Assembly: GCA_905221605.1 (NCBI GenBank)
Contig: CAJNDS010002113.1
Span: 1,454,524 to 1,518,523 of the forward strand
Direction: 5' to 3'
DNA from: Symbiodinium natans
Taxonomy: Eukaryota; Sar; Dinophyceae; Suessiales; Symbiodiniaceae
DNA length: 64,000 nucleotides
Shown here: positions 30,762 to 41,873 of the stretch, piece by piece
Numbering within the stretch: position 1 is the first letter of the stretch
How the letters are laid out: each line of letters starts with the position of its first letter
Program-made: the position numbers and the translations under genes
The notes under the pieces: model-generated
Seen by the model: the letters and a program-made list of their open reading frames with translations, nothing else
Told to the model about the DNA's origin: nothing
The model's database searches: none

Positions 30762-31213
30762 GCTTGAGGGCTTTTTTTTTTTAATGGGTTTAGGGTTTAG
30801 GGTTTAGGGTTTAGGGTTTAGGGTTTAGGGTTTAGGGTCTAGGGTTTAGGGTTTAGGGTGTCCAGTTCAGGGCTTCGAGCTCGGGGTTCAGAGTTCCGAG
30901 TTGAATGTTCTGGGTTCAGGGGTTAGAGTTTCGGGTTTGGGGTTGTTTGGGAGATTGCAATACAGAGGTATAAAAACCTCCACAAGAACGACAGGGTGCG
31001 CAGAAGCCTCCAGGAAAGCCCTAGTGGCTCCCTAAACCCCCTAAACCCCCTAAACCCCCTAAACCCGAAGCTGGCGCTTTGCTTTGCCAGCGACCCCTAA
31101 GTGTGCCAACCCCATGGTATTACCCTCTTTTGATTGAGGATGGGGCAATGTACATTGCCCAGCTGCAGCGGGGGCCAAGGTGTGGAAGGTTACGTGGATC
31201 AGCCCACGCAAAG

Positions 31214-31277
31214 CATCTTGTCCGGAAGATGTTGGCTTTCGACGACAGCAGGCGGCCAACCATGGAAGCTGTGCTCC
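31214..31277 (+). CDS. Isolated protein-kinase exon, subdomain XI
   Basis: Encodes HLVRKMLAFDDSRRPTMEAV and one more Leu; D-x-x-x-R-P-T is the subdomain XI signature of Ser/Thr kinases. The donor is GTTTAGGG. It cannot belong to the kinase at 199-9223, which has its own subdomain XI, and no other exon of this second kinase was recognised. Confidence 0.65.
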
Positions 31278-31379
31278 GTTTAGGGTTAAGGGGTTTAGGG
31301 TTTAGGGCTTAGGGTTTAGGGTTTTGGGCTTAGGGTTTAGGGTTTAGGGTGCCCATTGGCTTCGCCTTCCTTGCTCGGC

Positions 31380-31465
31380 TGCCCCGTCATTGTGGACGTA
31401 TGGGCCGCGCTTGCCGACGCGCACATGAAGCCTACCGCCCCCCGGCGTATGTTGCTCCTGGACCA
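31380..31465 (+). CDS. Exon-like island, unknown product
   Basis: Reads VIVDVWAALADAHMKP, then PRRMLLLDQ, ending where a repeat element begins (GTTGGAGATCC). A second frame is also open, and the 5' boundary is not clear. Confidence 0.4.
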
Positions 31466-31467
31466 GT

Positions 31468-31575
31468 TGGAGATCCTAGTAGTAGAGTAGGTAACCTTTA
31501 ACCTTTTAGGGGTAATAGAATCCCCTTATAACCGTGAAGGTTAGCCTTTACTTCCCCCAGCTTTCTGGACAACTA
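31468..31575 (+). mobile_element. Family J element
   Basis: CAGTTGGAGATCCTAGTAG at the left, CAGCTTTCTGGACAACT at the right; adjoins the exon-like block at 31380. Confidence 0.6.
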
Positions 31576-32008
31576 AGTCTTGCATTTTCTTGCAGACGCA
31601 CAGTTCGTTGACACATAGTCCGATGCCGAGTCTTATGAGCAATAAAACTGGACAGGCCGGAATCAAACGGCCTAATTGGATTAAACAAAGATAGGTTTCC
31701 TTTGTTCCTAAGAGGAAGTTGAAGGCTTCCTGAGTCGCTGTCGTGGCACTAGACCCCTAAACCCCTAAACACCTGAACCCCTGAACCCCTGAACCCCTGA
31801 ACCCCTGAACCCCTTAACCCCTTAACCCCTGAACCCCTAACCCTAAGCCCTAAACCCTAAACCCCTAAACCCTAAACCTCAAACCCCAGAAACCCTAAAT
31901 CCCTAAACCCCTAAACCCTAAACCCTAAACCACTAAACCCTAAACCGTAAACCCCCTAAACTCCTAAACCCCTAAACCCCCGAATCCCCTAAACCCCTGA
32001 ACCCGAAG

Positions 32009-32081
32009 CCGCTAGTGAAGCCCGAAAGGCCGCATGGCGAGTTGAGGTTGTCACCTGCAGCACATGCGGTCAGCACATGCG
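32009..32081 (+). CDS. Exon-like island with C-x-x-C
   Basis: Reads ASEARKAAWRVEVVTCSTCG and QHM, ending at GTTTAGGG. The CSTCG pair could be part of a zinc site such as MYND or C2H2 (inference). It could be an upstream exon of the SET gene. Confidence 0.4.
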
Positions 32082-32507
32082 GTTTAGGGTTTAGGGTTTA
32101 GGGTTTAGGGTTTAGGGTTTAGGGTTTAGGGTTTAGGGTTTAGGGTTTAGGGTTTAGGGTTTAGGGTTTAGGGTTTAGTTCCTTATTCATTCTCGAAATA
32201 CCCCAAGTACGAGGGGCTGTATGTTCCGGGCTCCCAAAAGGGACCATGATCTTGGGGTACTTGCTACCTCGACTCGGGGCCTCCAACTCAAAGCCCTTTG
32301 TGGCAGGGAAACTATGAGATCCCAGGAAGGAAGAGTGCTAAACCGCTGAGCCTTTAAACCGTTAAGCCTCCCCCCCCTCCCCCCCTGGGTCCTCCCCCTA
32401 GTTATAAGTACAGGTATAAGGGCCCTAAATTGGGTTGTCGGGATCCTAGCTTAGGCTGGAACTTCCTTAAGCTAGAGTTGGCAGAGGAAGGGGCCCCCTC
32501 CTTGCAG

Positions 32508-32604
32508 GCGTCGGGCCAGCGGCTACTGGGAGATCCTGGAGGGGAGGCTGGAGAAAACGGAGGACGGAACCTTCGTCACTTGCAAGGACGCCCCCGCCCC
32601 AGAG
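32508..32604 (+). CDS. Exon-like island, unknown product
   Basis: After CTTGCAG, reads RRASGYWEILEGRLEKTEDG, then TFVTCKDAPAPE. Third positions are strongly G/C. It ends at the left edge of an inverted-repeat element. No family recognised. Confidence 0.5.
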
Positions 32605-32606
32605 CT

Positions 32607-32715
32607 CTTAATAAAGGGGTTGGAGTATTTACTATTGGTATTCCCTTATGGTGCCTTTCTAAGTCTACCACAATAACCCCCCAAACCCTATTCAAATTAA
32701 TCAGGCCCCTATGTT
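32607..32715 (+). mobile_element. Family G element next to an exon
   Basis: TTAATAAAGGGGTTGGAG directly follows the coding-like block; the right end CAGGCCCCTATGTTAG gives an AG. Confidence 0.6.
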
Positions 32716-33297
32716 AGATGTTAAGGGCTTCGGGTTTTGTTGCAGGGTTTGGGGCCGAGTTCTTGCAAGGCCTGGGAGTGTAGGGTGTTGGGGTTTGGTT
32801 CTGAGATTATGAAGCAGGTCCATTCTTCTTAGGCTCTGAGGGTCCACTTGCCATGTGCGTGTTAGATGTCCAAGGCTTCTGTCTAAGCCGGGTGTGGTCG
32901 ACTCGCCGAGGGTTCGAAGATTCGAGAAGGGCTCTCGTTTCTTTCTGCAGGGCTTGGCAGTTTAGGCTTGGGATAGCCTTGCAATTCGAAAACATTGGCG
33001 ACTCACATACGAGCTGTCCCATACCATCCGCGACTCACATACGAGCTGTCCCGCTGAACTCTGATATACGTTTATTTGCTTAAGCACCCCCCCCCCCCCT
33101 CCCCCCCCGAAGAAAAAACGACAAAAGATAAAAATCCCCGTATTGCCCTTGTAAGGCAGAATATGTTTTAGTTTTTGGGGGTTCTGAAGCAACTAGAAAA
33201 GGGGCTTGTTTTAGTTAGAATGGCTAGGAAGCCCAGTAGTACCCTTGTACCCATTTGGGGGGATTAGGTGCGGTTTACATTGCATATTCTGTAAAGG

Positions 33298-33397
33298 TTG
33301 GGATGCTCCCTCTTACAATAGCAGTTCTTCATAGGGATTCTAATAAGGGTACTCGAATCCCCATAACGGACTACTCGTAGAAGAGGGAGCATCCCAA
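33298..33397 (+). mobile_element. Family A element
   Basis: TTGGGATGCTCCCTC...GAGGGAGCATCCCAA, a clean hairpin with little central expansion. The flanks CTGTAAA / TTTACAG extend the inverted repeat. Confidence 0.7.
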
Positions 33398-33822
33398 TTT
33401 ACAGGGAGTAAAAAAGGCAATCTTGGTGAAAGGAGTTGGGGTTCAAGGCTCTGAACAAGGCGGTCCTGTTTCCCACTTGAACCCTAAACTCCAAACCCTA
33501 AACCCTAAATCCCAAACCCTAAACCCTCCTCCAGAGCCCCAAACCCCAGAACCCTTAAACCCCAGAACCTAAACCCTAGTTCCCTAGAACCCTAGAACCC
33601 TAAACCCTAAACCCTAAGAGCCCTCAACCCTAAACTTAAACCCTAAACCTTCCATGAAATCCTCAAAATGTACTTTTTCTTGAGTGAAACTAGAGTTGGG
33701 AACCACCCTATAAACCCTAAACCCTGCAACCCTGCAACCCTAAGCCGTAAACCCTAAACCCTACACCCTAAACCCTAAACCCTAAACCCTAAACCCTAAA
33801 CCCTAAACCCTAAACCCTCCAG

Positions 33823-33905
33823 GTGCGGGCCGGCGAGCCGATCCTCTTCGAGGCGGCCGTTGCAGCGGCCTCTGCAGGGCCTGACGCATGCGCAGCCCTT
33901 GCCAG
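33823..33905 (+). CDS. SET gene exon, N-SET strand
   Basis: Encodes VRAGEPILFEAAVAAASAGP, then DACAALA. CTCCAG acceptor and GC donor (GCCTGGGG), with CCCTAAA before and TTTAGGG after. Confidence 0.6.
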
Positions 33906-35229
33906 GCCTGGGGTTTAGGGTTTAGGGTTTAGGGTTTAGGGTTTAGGGTTTAGGGTTTAGGGTTTAGGGTTTAGGGTTTAGGGTTTAGGGTTTAGGGTTT
34001 AGGGTTAGGTTTAGGGTTTAGGGTTTAGGGTTTAGGGTTTAGGGTTTAGGGTTTAGGGTTTAGGGTTTAGGGTTTAGGGTTTAGGGTTTAGGGTTTAGGG
34101 TTTAGGGTTAGGGTTTAGGGTTTAGGGTTTAGGGTTTACGGTTTACGGTTTAGGGTTTAGGGTTTGGGGTTTAGGGTTTAGGGTTTAGGGTTTAGGGTTT
34201 AGGGTTTAGGGTTTAGGGTTCAGGGTTCAGGGTTCAGGGTTCAGGGTTTAGGGTTTAGGGTTTAGGGTTTATACGTTTGTGGGTTTATATGGTTTTGGGT
34301 AGGTAGGGTCTAGGGCTCAGGGATTTATCTTCAGGGTTTAGAGGGTTTTGGGTTTTGGGTCTTCAATGGTGTTTCGGGCTGAGGGCCGAGAGTGTTTAAT
34401 TCGGGTCTGTAGGGTTTAAGATCTTTAGGGTTTGCGATTTAAGGTCTTGAGGGTTTAGGGTGTTTAGATTAAGGCTTTAGGGTCTTGAGGGTGTACGGTC
34501 TTCGGGGTAGGATGGCTTGGGGTTCCGGATCTACAGGATTTAGATTGCTTGGGCTGCACAGAAATTCGGGTGTAGGGTCGAGGCATAAGAGCTGCTTATC
34601 GGGTTTAGACTTTAGGGGTTTAGGGCTTAGGGCCTAGGGCCTAGGGTCTGTTGGTTTTTGATTCAGGGTCTGGGGTGTATAGGGTTCAGGTTTAGGGTTT
34701 AGATGCCAGGTGGGCCGAGGGCGTTTACTTTGGGATGTGCCCCCTTATACTAACAGACCGTGATAGGGATTATAATAGGGGGGGTACGAGAATCCCTATT
34801 AAGGACTGTTAGCATAATTAAGGGGGATCATCCCAAGGTTTTGTCTATTCTGGGTTAAGGCTTTTTTTTGTTCAGGATTTGAGGTTTGGGAATGTTGGGG
34901 CTCTGGGATTAAGGAATTCAATCACTGCGTAGGGCAGGCTCCTGCAGCAGCAACTACCTGGTTTTCTTCGGCTACCCTCGTAATATGGGGGGGGGGGGGG
35001 GTTCCGAAAATAGGTCTACCCCTTTTGGGGGTTCCCCTTAAGGGGACTCCATTCTATTTGGGGTGCAAAAGGGGTACCCCTATTTTCGGAAACACCCATA
35101 TGTGTTCGGTGTGCATCCTTTCCGCGCCTGACATTTGAAGGCAATGCCGTGCGTCGCCAACTGTGCTGGAGAAGGCAAGGGATTTGCTTGTGAAGGGTCA
35201 GGTCCTTGTTGAATAGTAGCTGGTACTGG

Positions 35230-35262
<33 letters not shown>

Positions 35263-38200
35263 GTATGCTTCTGTCCTTCCATCTGCAAGGTGATGAACGG
35301 GTGTCTTGTGTTCAGCATAAGGTCACTCCTCGAAGGGACCAGTGCTGCATGGATCCTCAATAGTCGATCGGGCTCGCATTCAATGTCAGCACATGCCAAT
35401 AACTTGCACACAACATCGCAGAGAGGAAGCTCGGCAGCTTGCATAAATCCGTCCTGCATGCCCCGACTGCGACAGCCTACTCGAAACCTACAATCTGCAA
35501 CCGCCAAAAACCAATGAACCGTAGATCAAGAACCAGATCGTTGTTGAGTGCTATGATTGTTCCTCAACATGCACACCCTCTTTGCTTTGTTATGGACCCC
35601 TGGATTAGGACTGCAAATGGGTTTTCAGAAGGAGGTTTCAAGAACAGTGGCGAGCATAGGCAAGAACTGCAAATAATTGTGGACACTACAAGGGTAGTTT
35701 ACATGTACTCTTTACCGGGTCCTGATCGTGCCCGAATCGCCCCTCATTCTGTTCTTTGTGACCCTCATTAAACTTTAAACCCTGAGCTGCCCTAAACCCT
35801 AAACCTTCAAACCCTTAAACCCCAAAGCCGCCTGCAAGCCCTCCCCTGAAGCACAGCCCTACGGCCCTAAACCCTACACCTCAAACCCTCAAAAGACTAA
35901 CGCCCTCAAACCCTAAAATCCCTAAGCTCCTAAACCCTAAACCCTAAAAACTAAACCCTAAACCCTAAACCCTGAACCCTGAACCCTAAACCCTAAACCC
36001 TAAACCCGAAGCAGTCCTCCGCATAAAAAGGTGCTGCAGCTGCCCCGGGCTCGCTTCACGGGGGAGACTGGTGAATTGGAAGCCGCCCTCGCCTGTAACG
36101 CTCGGGAGCTCCTTGGGGTTTAGGGTTTAGGGTTTAGGGTTTAGGGTTTAGGGTTTAGGGTTTAGGGTTTAGGGTTTGGCGTTTAGGGTTTGGTGTTGAG
36201 GGTTTAGGTTTTGGCGTTTAGGGTTTAGGGTTTGGCGTTTAGGGTTTAGGGTTGAGGGTTTGGCGTTTGGGTTGGCGTTTAGGGTTTGGTGGTTTGGGGT
36301 TTGGTAGGCTTGAGGGCTGGCGGGTCTGGGCTTGGGGGGGCATTGCAGGTTTTTAGGCTCCGGCGTGCTTCCCTTTCAACTTTTGCTGTGATGCCTTAAG
36401 GAGCCGTAACGCAAGATCCCAAAAGCCCCTAAACCTCGTGTACCCTAAACCCTCAACCCCATGCCACGCAAACCCTAAACCCCAAACCCCAAACCCAAAA
36501 CCCTTTCAACCCTCACTCCTGGTATCTTTGCAGAGTGTGCAGGAGTGCAGCCGCGAGCCGGGGTTTGTGGCGTTGCAGCGCGGCCCTACAGGTTTAGGGT
36601 CTTTGTGGGAGTTTACTGGCTGGTTCTTAGTAGGGAACGAGGGAATGAGGTAATTACATAATCCTTTAAAGGGTATACATGGGGCCCTAGTTCCCTCGTT
36701 CCCTACTAAGAACCAGGAAGTTTAGGAGAATAGGGGTTTCCTAATGCAGACCCCGAAGGTTTTTTGGGTGTTTTTTATGGGAGCTTACAAGTAATAGAGC
36801 GGCCTTCACAACAGGTTTAGGGTCTATATGGAGTTTACGACAATAGGGGCCCCCTAAAATCCCACAGGAATAGACCAGTGCCCTCCCACGGTCCCCCGTT
36901 GTGAAATTTTAGGATCCCCCTATTTCGGAAGCCCTCATTCGCTGTAGGGTCCATGGGATTGAAACCCAAGCTGCAGTCCTTGCAGAGTCGTAACTAGCGA
37001 CCCCAACTTGGATTTCTTGCAAACTGGCAGTAAGCTGCCACTTTTTAGGGCTGTACAGGTAGCAAAGCATTGTATTGTGCAGCCCCTTCTGAGCCCCAAG
37101 TGACCAACCTCAACAAAAGGGTGCCCTTGGTAAAATAGGCTTACTGGCTGGGATAATCCCCCTTGCACCAACAGCCCTTAGTAAGGATTATCATAGGGGG
37201 GGGGGGGGGGGGTATTACAATCTACCGACCCTAAACCCTTAACCCCAAACCCCCAAACCCTAAACCCTTGACCCTAAACCCTAAACCCTAAGCCTTAAGC
37301 CCTGAGCCCTAAGCCCTAAACCCTTCCTTAACCCTAAACCCAGTTGGCTACTGGGCTTACCAAGACATGGCTACCTGAGGTTCCTTGCATGCTCCGGCAT
37401 TCCGCACTCTTGCTGCCCCAATGCTATCATCGACTCGACGCAGACGCACGCAGTTCTCCGGGCTTTGGGTGCCTCGCCCCGAGGAGGAGTAGGGTTTAGG
37501 GTTTAGAGTTTGGGGTTTAGGGTTTAGGGTTTAGAGGACCCAGAGTAGACTGCTAATGCCTGTTTTTAGGGAGGTTCATCTTGGGATGTTCCCCCCTTCT
37601 ACTAACAGTCCTTAATAAATTAAGAAGGATTATAGTCCCCCCTATCATAATCCTTATTAAGGACTGTTAGTACAAGGGGGAACATCCCAACCAAGGTTTC
37701 ATCTATGTACAATACAGGCACTTCTTTCTGTTCCTATCTTGCTCCGGGACCTCGAGAAGTAAGACTGGAGTCCACCGTCCCTCTTCGAATGCAATGACAA
37801 GCGGATGCTGAGCTCGTGTTCTTCAAATGCCCTCTTTGTTGTACCTTCCTTCGACAGGATTCCGTTGCCTGTCCTGAGGCATAGAGGCTTGTGAGGACTG
37901 AGGGTTTTTGGTCCTTGCGGGTTTAGGGTTAAGGTATCAGGCTGGTAAAGTCCCATTCTGTCAAAAGGTGGTACTGACAGGGGTGTAGAATACATCATCG
38001 TTGTTGAGAATCAGGGTTCAGGGTTTAGGGCTTAGGGGTCGCAACCTGTAAATCCCAAGCCCTTTTAACTCCCTATGGTCCAGGGTTTTGGGTTTAGGGT
38101 TTCTGGTTTAGGGTTTAGGGTTTGGGGCAGACCCTTCGCCCAACCAAGATGACATGGCTGCCGGGACGCAGGCCATTGCCTCGGCTGGTGGACCGTAGGG

Positions 38201-39244
38201 GTTTGGGAGTTTGGGGGGAGCAAATGAATTGTAGAATTGAGGTCATCTACCCCTCGTGCTACTGTGGACTATGCTCTGCTTGCACTTATGGTGAATTATG
38301 GTAACATTGACTAGGACCCGGAGTAGGCCCTCATTTCCTTCTTTTCGGGTTGGGGTTTCCTTATAACCCCCTTAAAACCAAAAATGGTACCCTGTTTATT
38401 CCTAGGTTACTCCTGGGTCTAGCAAAGATATCATATGGGTAGTTTCCTAAATTAGGGTCCCTTATTGGGCGCCCATTATAAGGCGGCACCCTTTAAAATG
38501 GATCCCAAAAACGGACCCCAATTTAGAGAACTACCCATTCTGGCGTTATCTCCACAGTTTCTGAGGTTTGGGACTCCGGGGCTTGGCCTTCAATGGAAGA
38601 AATACGCATGCCCTAGAGCATATTACTTCCTCAGCAACAACTGTCTGTGCCATTGATACTTGATCTTATTATATATCTTACCATAATTCTACATTGCTAT
38701 ATTACTACAATTCTATATCCATGTATACCTACATTACTGTTTTTGCCTCTCATGCAGCTTTTGCGGATTAGTGTTTGAGGGTCGGTTGTACCCGGGAATC
38801 AGAACTTAGGGAACTGGGGGCTTTGTCGGCACGGTCAGTTTAAGTCTGAAAGATGGCAGAGCCTGCTTCGGTGCACGAGGCTCGTACTTGAAGCTTCCTG
38901 GGTGGTCACAAGTAATACGGCGGGTTTAGTAGGGCAACTGCGCTGATCATGACCCAAATTCAGGTTCATTGCTCAAACTGGTAAAACTAGCCATGAACCT
39001 CGCAGCTTCTAGACCCTAAGCCCTAAATACCCTAGACCCTAAACCCTTGCGATGCCTGTCACGGTGTATGGACCCTGAACCCTAAATATCCTGAACCCTA
39101 AGCCCTTGCGATGCCTGTGAGGTCTCGGTGTCCTACGTGTCTGTCAGCCTGAACCGCCAAGCCAGACAGTCGCAGCTGGGACAAGGTTTCTCTTGCAAGT
39201 GCGCGCGGTGCGTCTCCGAAGAGAAGCCAAGCTGCACTACAAGG
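33823..39244 (+). CDS. SET-domain (SMYD-like) lysine methyltransferase, partial exon set
   Basis: Exons 33823-33905, 34948-34979, 36040-36117, 36534-36591, 37365-37488 and 39122-39244 follow SET protein order. RAGEPILFEA resembles the N-terminal SET strand (R-x-G-E-x-I/L). HSCCPNAIIDSTQTHAVLRA is the substrate/cofactor core with N-H-S-C-x-P-N changed to P-H-S-C-C-P-N. VSVSYVSVSLNRQ is the Y-containing motif, and GFSCKCARC is the cysteine post-SET zinc site. Such enzymes use S-adenosylmethionine to methylate lysines on histones or other proteins. The Asn of the usual NHSC is Pro here, which may matter for catalysis. Some exons are missing, since phases do not all join, so the gene is larger than drawn. 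Confidence 0.75.
33912..34270 (+). repeat. Telomere-type array, TTTAGGG orientation
   Basis: One of the longest arrays, directly downstream of the SET exon at 33823-33905. Confidence 0.9.
34730..34836 (+). mobile_element. Family A element
   Basis: TTGGGATGTGCCCCC...GGGGGATCATCCCAA, with AACAGACCG/AAGGACTGTT arms. Confidence 0.65.
34948..34979 (+). CDS. SET gene exon (tentative)
   Basis: Encodes SNYLVFFGYP between CTGCAG and a GTAATATG donor, in phase with the exon ending at 33905. The motif is not diagnostic. Confidence 0.4.
34984..35096 (+). mobile_element. Family F element
   Basis: A G-run and GTTCCGAAAATAGGTCTACC at the left, GGTACCCCTATTTTCGGAAAC at the right (in part). Confidence 0.6.
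35100..35510 (-). other. Repeat-free block with a minus-strand open frame
   Basis: The minus strand reads MQDGFMQAAELPLCDVVCKL and then DRLLRIHAALVPSRSDLML, before a GT microsatellite translated as His-Thr. It could be a small gene opposite to its neighbours, or chance. No family recognised. Confidence 0.25.
36040..36117 (+). CDS. SET gene exon (tentative)
   Basis: Encodes LPRARFTGETGELEAALACN and ARELLG after GCTGCAG. The donor is GTTTAGGG. In phase with the next exon. Confidence 0.55.
36534..36591 (+). CDS. SET gene exon (tentative)
   Basis: Encodes SVQECSREPGFVALQRGPT after CTTTGCAG. The donor is GTTTAGGG. Confidence 0.55.
36616..36714 (+). mobile_element. Family E element
   Basis: CTGGTTCTTAGTAGGGAACG and CGTTCCCTACTAAGAACCAG, perfect 20-bp termini. 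AGTTTA occurs on both sides. Confidence 0.75.
36720..36934 (+). mobile_element. Family F element (diverged)
   Basis: AGGAGAATAGGGGTTTCC at the left, GGATCCCCCTATTTCGGAA at the right, with related blocks between. Confidence 0.4.
37100..37364 (+). mobile_element. Family C right arm with truncated family A insertion
   Basis: The right part (AACCTCAACAAAAGGGTGCCC, TTACTGG) is interrupted at 37147 by a partial family A element with a G-run, then resumes as GTTGGCTACTGGGCTTACCAAG next to a SET exon. The left arm is not clear. Confidence 0.45.
37365..37488 (+). CDS. SET gene exon, HSCCPNA core
   Basis: Starts directly after the inverted-repeat end TTACCAAG. Encodes HGYLRFLACSGIPHSCCPNA, then IIDSTQTHAVLRALGASPRG. 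The H-S-C-x-P-N-A block and V-L-R-A-L strand are typical SET core. GT donor (GTAGGG). Confidence 0.8.
37581..37690 (+). mobile_element. Family A element
   Basis: TTGGGATGTTCCCCCC...GGGGGAACATCCCAA. GGTTCATC / GGTTTCATC flank it. Confidence 0.7.
38311..38412 (+). mobile_element. Family D element
   Basis: CTAGGACCCGGAGTAGGCCC at the left, GTTACTCCTGGGTCTAG at the right. Between SET exons. Confidence 0.65.
39005..39121 (+). repeat. Tandem duplication around a SET exon acceptor
   Basis: CTAAGCCCT...CCCTTGCGATGCCTGT occurs twice, about 60 bp apart. The second copy ends at the acceptor (CTGTGAG). Confidence 0.7.
39122..39244 (+). CDS. SET gene exon, post-SET cysteines
   Basis: Encodes VSVSYVSVSLNRQARQSQLG, then QGFSCKCARCVSEEKPSC. 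C-x-C-x-x-C is the post-SET zinc cluster. The donor is GCTTAGGG (GC type). The acceptor lies in a duplicated stretch. Confidence 0.8.
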
Positions 39245-40619
39245 GCTTAGGGTTTAGAGTTCAGGGTTTAGGGTTCAGGGTTTAGGGTTTTTGGGTTTGG
39301 GGTTTATGGTTTAGAGTTTTGGGTTTCGGGTCCTATAAGCCACTGCATGAACCCGAGCTGCTACCATGCGTGCTCAAGGATATAGGAATGGGCCGTATAC
39401 CCTTTGAGGGTTCCTGCTGCGTTTCCAACCCTAAACCCTAAACCCTAAACCCTAAACCCTACACCCTACACCCTAAACCCTAAACCCTAAACCCTAAACC
39501 CTAAACCGGAACCGTGAATCGAAGTCAACCTCTCAGATGCAGGGGCCGGGGCTGTTGGGCGGATTCGTGCACATAGCGCCCGCCGGTTCAGGAGAAGTTT
39601 TTAGGGTTTAGGGTTTAGGGTTTAGGGTTTAGGGTTTAGGGTTAGGGGCTGTGTACGTCTTCAGGCAAGAACGTTATGCGTGCAATATGACATTGCCAAT
39701 ACATGTGTGCACGCATGCACCTATGGGCATAGCTTTGTTAGCAAGTGTTTGGATGCATGTGTGGACGCGCGCGCGCGCGCGCATGCAGCATGTATGTAAC
39801 TGCAGGGTCAAGACGACCTAAGAGGATTGGATGGTTATCTTTGTTTGCCGGTGACGTGCGTGATTGAAGTGCCAAGGCTAGAAACCCTAAACCCTAAACC
39901 CTAAACCCTAATAGCAGCCACTCAAGACCCAGAGTAATTTCCTTCTTTGGTTGTTTGCCCCGGAGGGGTTTAGGGTTTAGGGTTTAGGGTTTAGGATTTA
40001 GGGTTTAGGGTTTCGGCCAACACCGAGACACCCGACTGACAAAACAACGGCTGAAGGGACTCGGAAACACCCAGTAGAGGAACCAAACGGATCCCTAAAC
40101 CCTAACCCCTAACCGCCAAACGCTCTCTTACTGATATGGTCTAAGGGAATCATTCCTTATCAAGTGCAATTGGTTCCTTTGGCTACCCACAGCCCTCTCG
40201 TTGGCATCCCTTCCCTGACCACGGTTTTTAGGGTTTTGGGTTTTGGGTTTAGGGTTCAAAATGACCTTCAGAAGTCCTAGGAAACTTGTATTCCGGCGTG
40301 GCAAAAAGTCGCGAGGTCCACCGATCCTCAGTTCGCCGTGGCGTGCAGCTCCTGCGACTTGGGAAGACTCAGGGTGCCTTCTAGGGTATTTAGGGTTTGG
40401 GGTTTAGGGTTTGGGGTTTAGGGTTTGGGGTTCAGGGTTTGGGGTTTGGGGTTCAGGGTTTGGGGTTTGGGGTTTAGGGCTTAGGGTGTAGAGGGCTGAG
40501 GGTTATGTGGTTTAGGGGGTTTAAGGTTTCTCGCATTTAGGGTGTTTGCGCTTGTGCCGTTGATGAGGATAGTGTTGTCTCCCTTTCTCACGTTTGCATA
40601 GGTGGTTAGGGTTTGGGGG

Positions 40620-40830
40620 GTTTAGGGTTTATAGGGTTTATAGGGTTTATAGGGTTTATAGGGTTTCTAGGGTTTATAGGGTTTATAGGGTTTATAGGGT
40701 TTATAGGGTTTATAGGTGTGCGGGTGCGCGTGCGCGTGCGGGTGCGGGTGCGCGTGCGCGTGCGCGTGCGCGTGCGCGTGCGCGTGCGTGTGCGTGTGCG
40801 TGTGCGTGTGAGAGAGAGAGAGAGAGAGAC
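40620..40830 (+). repeat. TTTATAGGG minisatellite, then GCGTGC and GA microsatellites
   Basis: Nonamer TTTATAGGG repeats, then alternating CG/TG (potential Z-DNA), then a GA run, side by side. Confidence 0.85.
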
Positions 40831-41217
40831 TTCATGGCCTTCATGTCTTCATGGCCTTCATGGCCTTCATGGCTTTCCGCCTTCATGGCCTTCATGACAT
40901 ACATGCTACGTGTTTGACCCAAAGCTCCGCTTCGGCTGGCAGAATCAAATCCTGCAACCCTAAACCCTAAACCCTAAACCTCGAAGGATTTCCCTAGAGC
41001 CCCGAAGTACCCTTTGACAACCTGGCTACCCCCCCCCCCCCCCCCCCACACATCAAGAGAGGTACTTGGGGGGTCCAGGTGGGGTCTAGAGCCCTCAAAT
41101 TCAACCCTCACGCCCCCCAAACCCTAAACCCTAAACCCTAAACCCTAAACCCTAAACCCTGAGTATAGTAGAAGCTCGGGGCGAAGCGGGGTTGAGGCGG
41201 GCGTCCGCCAAGGCAAG

Positions 41218-41288
41218 GAACCCAGCTTCTCCATCGTCCGAGAGGAGCAGAAGCAGCGCTGCGCAGCCTGGCTTGATGGGATGCGAGG
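41218..41288 (+). CDS. Exon-like island, unknown product
   Basis: Reads EPSFSIVREEQKQRCAAWLD and GMR, ending at GTTTAGGG. High G/C at third positions. May belong to the C-terminal region of the SET gene or to a separate gene. Confidence 0.5.
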
Positions 41289-41459
41289 GTTTAGGGTTTA
41301 GGGTTTAGGGTTTAGGGTTTAGGCTTCCGCCGACTTGAACGTCACAACCTCAAGTCCTCGACCAAGCCCTACTAGTAAGCCCTAAACCCTAAACGCTAAA
41401 TCCTAAGTCCTAAACCCTAAATCCTAAACCCTAAACCCCGAAACCCATCGATGTGCAAG

Positions 41460-41521
41460 GCCTGTGGGGCGAAGTTCCTCGTGGCCGAGGCCCTGCGGCA
41501 CGTGCAAGAGGCCATTGTTGA
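41460..41521 (+). CDS. Exon-like island, unknown product
   Basis: After GTGCAAG, reads ACGAKFLVAEALRHVQEAIV. The helical, TPR-like character would suit the C-terminal region of a SMYD protein, but this is a guess. GT donor (GTTTGGG). Confidence 0.45.
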
Positions 41522-41756
41522 GTTTGGGTTTTAGGGTTTGGGGTTTAGGGTTTAGGGTTTAAGGTTTCGGATTTGGAGTTTAGGGGTTTTAGGGTTTAGG
41601 ATTTAGGGTGTAGGGTTCAGTGTTCACGGTTAGATGCTAGGCTTGCCAATTCCACCCAGACTGCAGCTTGTGTTTCCATAGTGTTGTCAGACCCCGAAGC
41701 CCTATCCATGATGCCAGCTTGCAGACCCTAAATCCTGGCAAATCCTAAAGGGCCTA

Positions 41757-41873
41757 AACTAGGGCCCAGAGTAGGCCCTTGTTCCCCTTTTTTAGGGCTT
41801 AGGTTCCCTTATGACCCCCTTTAAACCAAAAGAAGGCACCCTTTCTATACCTAGGTTACTCCTGATTCTCGTA
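41757..41873 (+). mobile_element. Family D element
   Basis: CTAGGGCCCAGAGTAGGCCC at the left, GGTTACTCCTGATTCTCG at the right; the right end is diverged. Confidence 0.55.

Noticed and set aside
40594-40922. Frames rich in YRVYRV, GFIGFI or RARARA
   Set aside because: Translation of TTTATAGGG, CG/TG and GA microsatellites.
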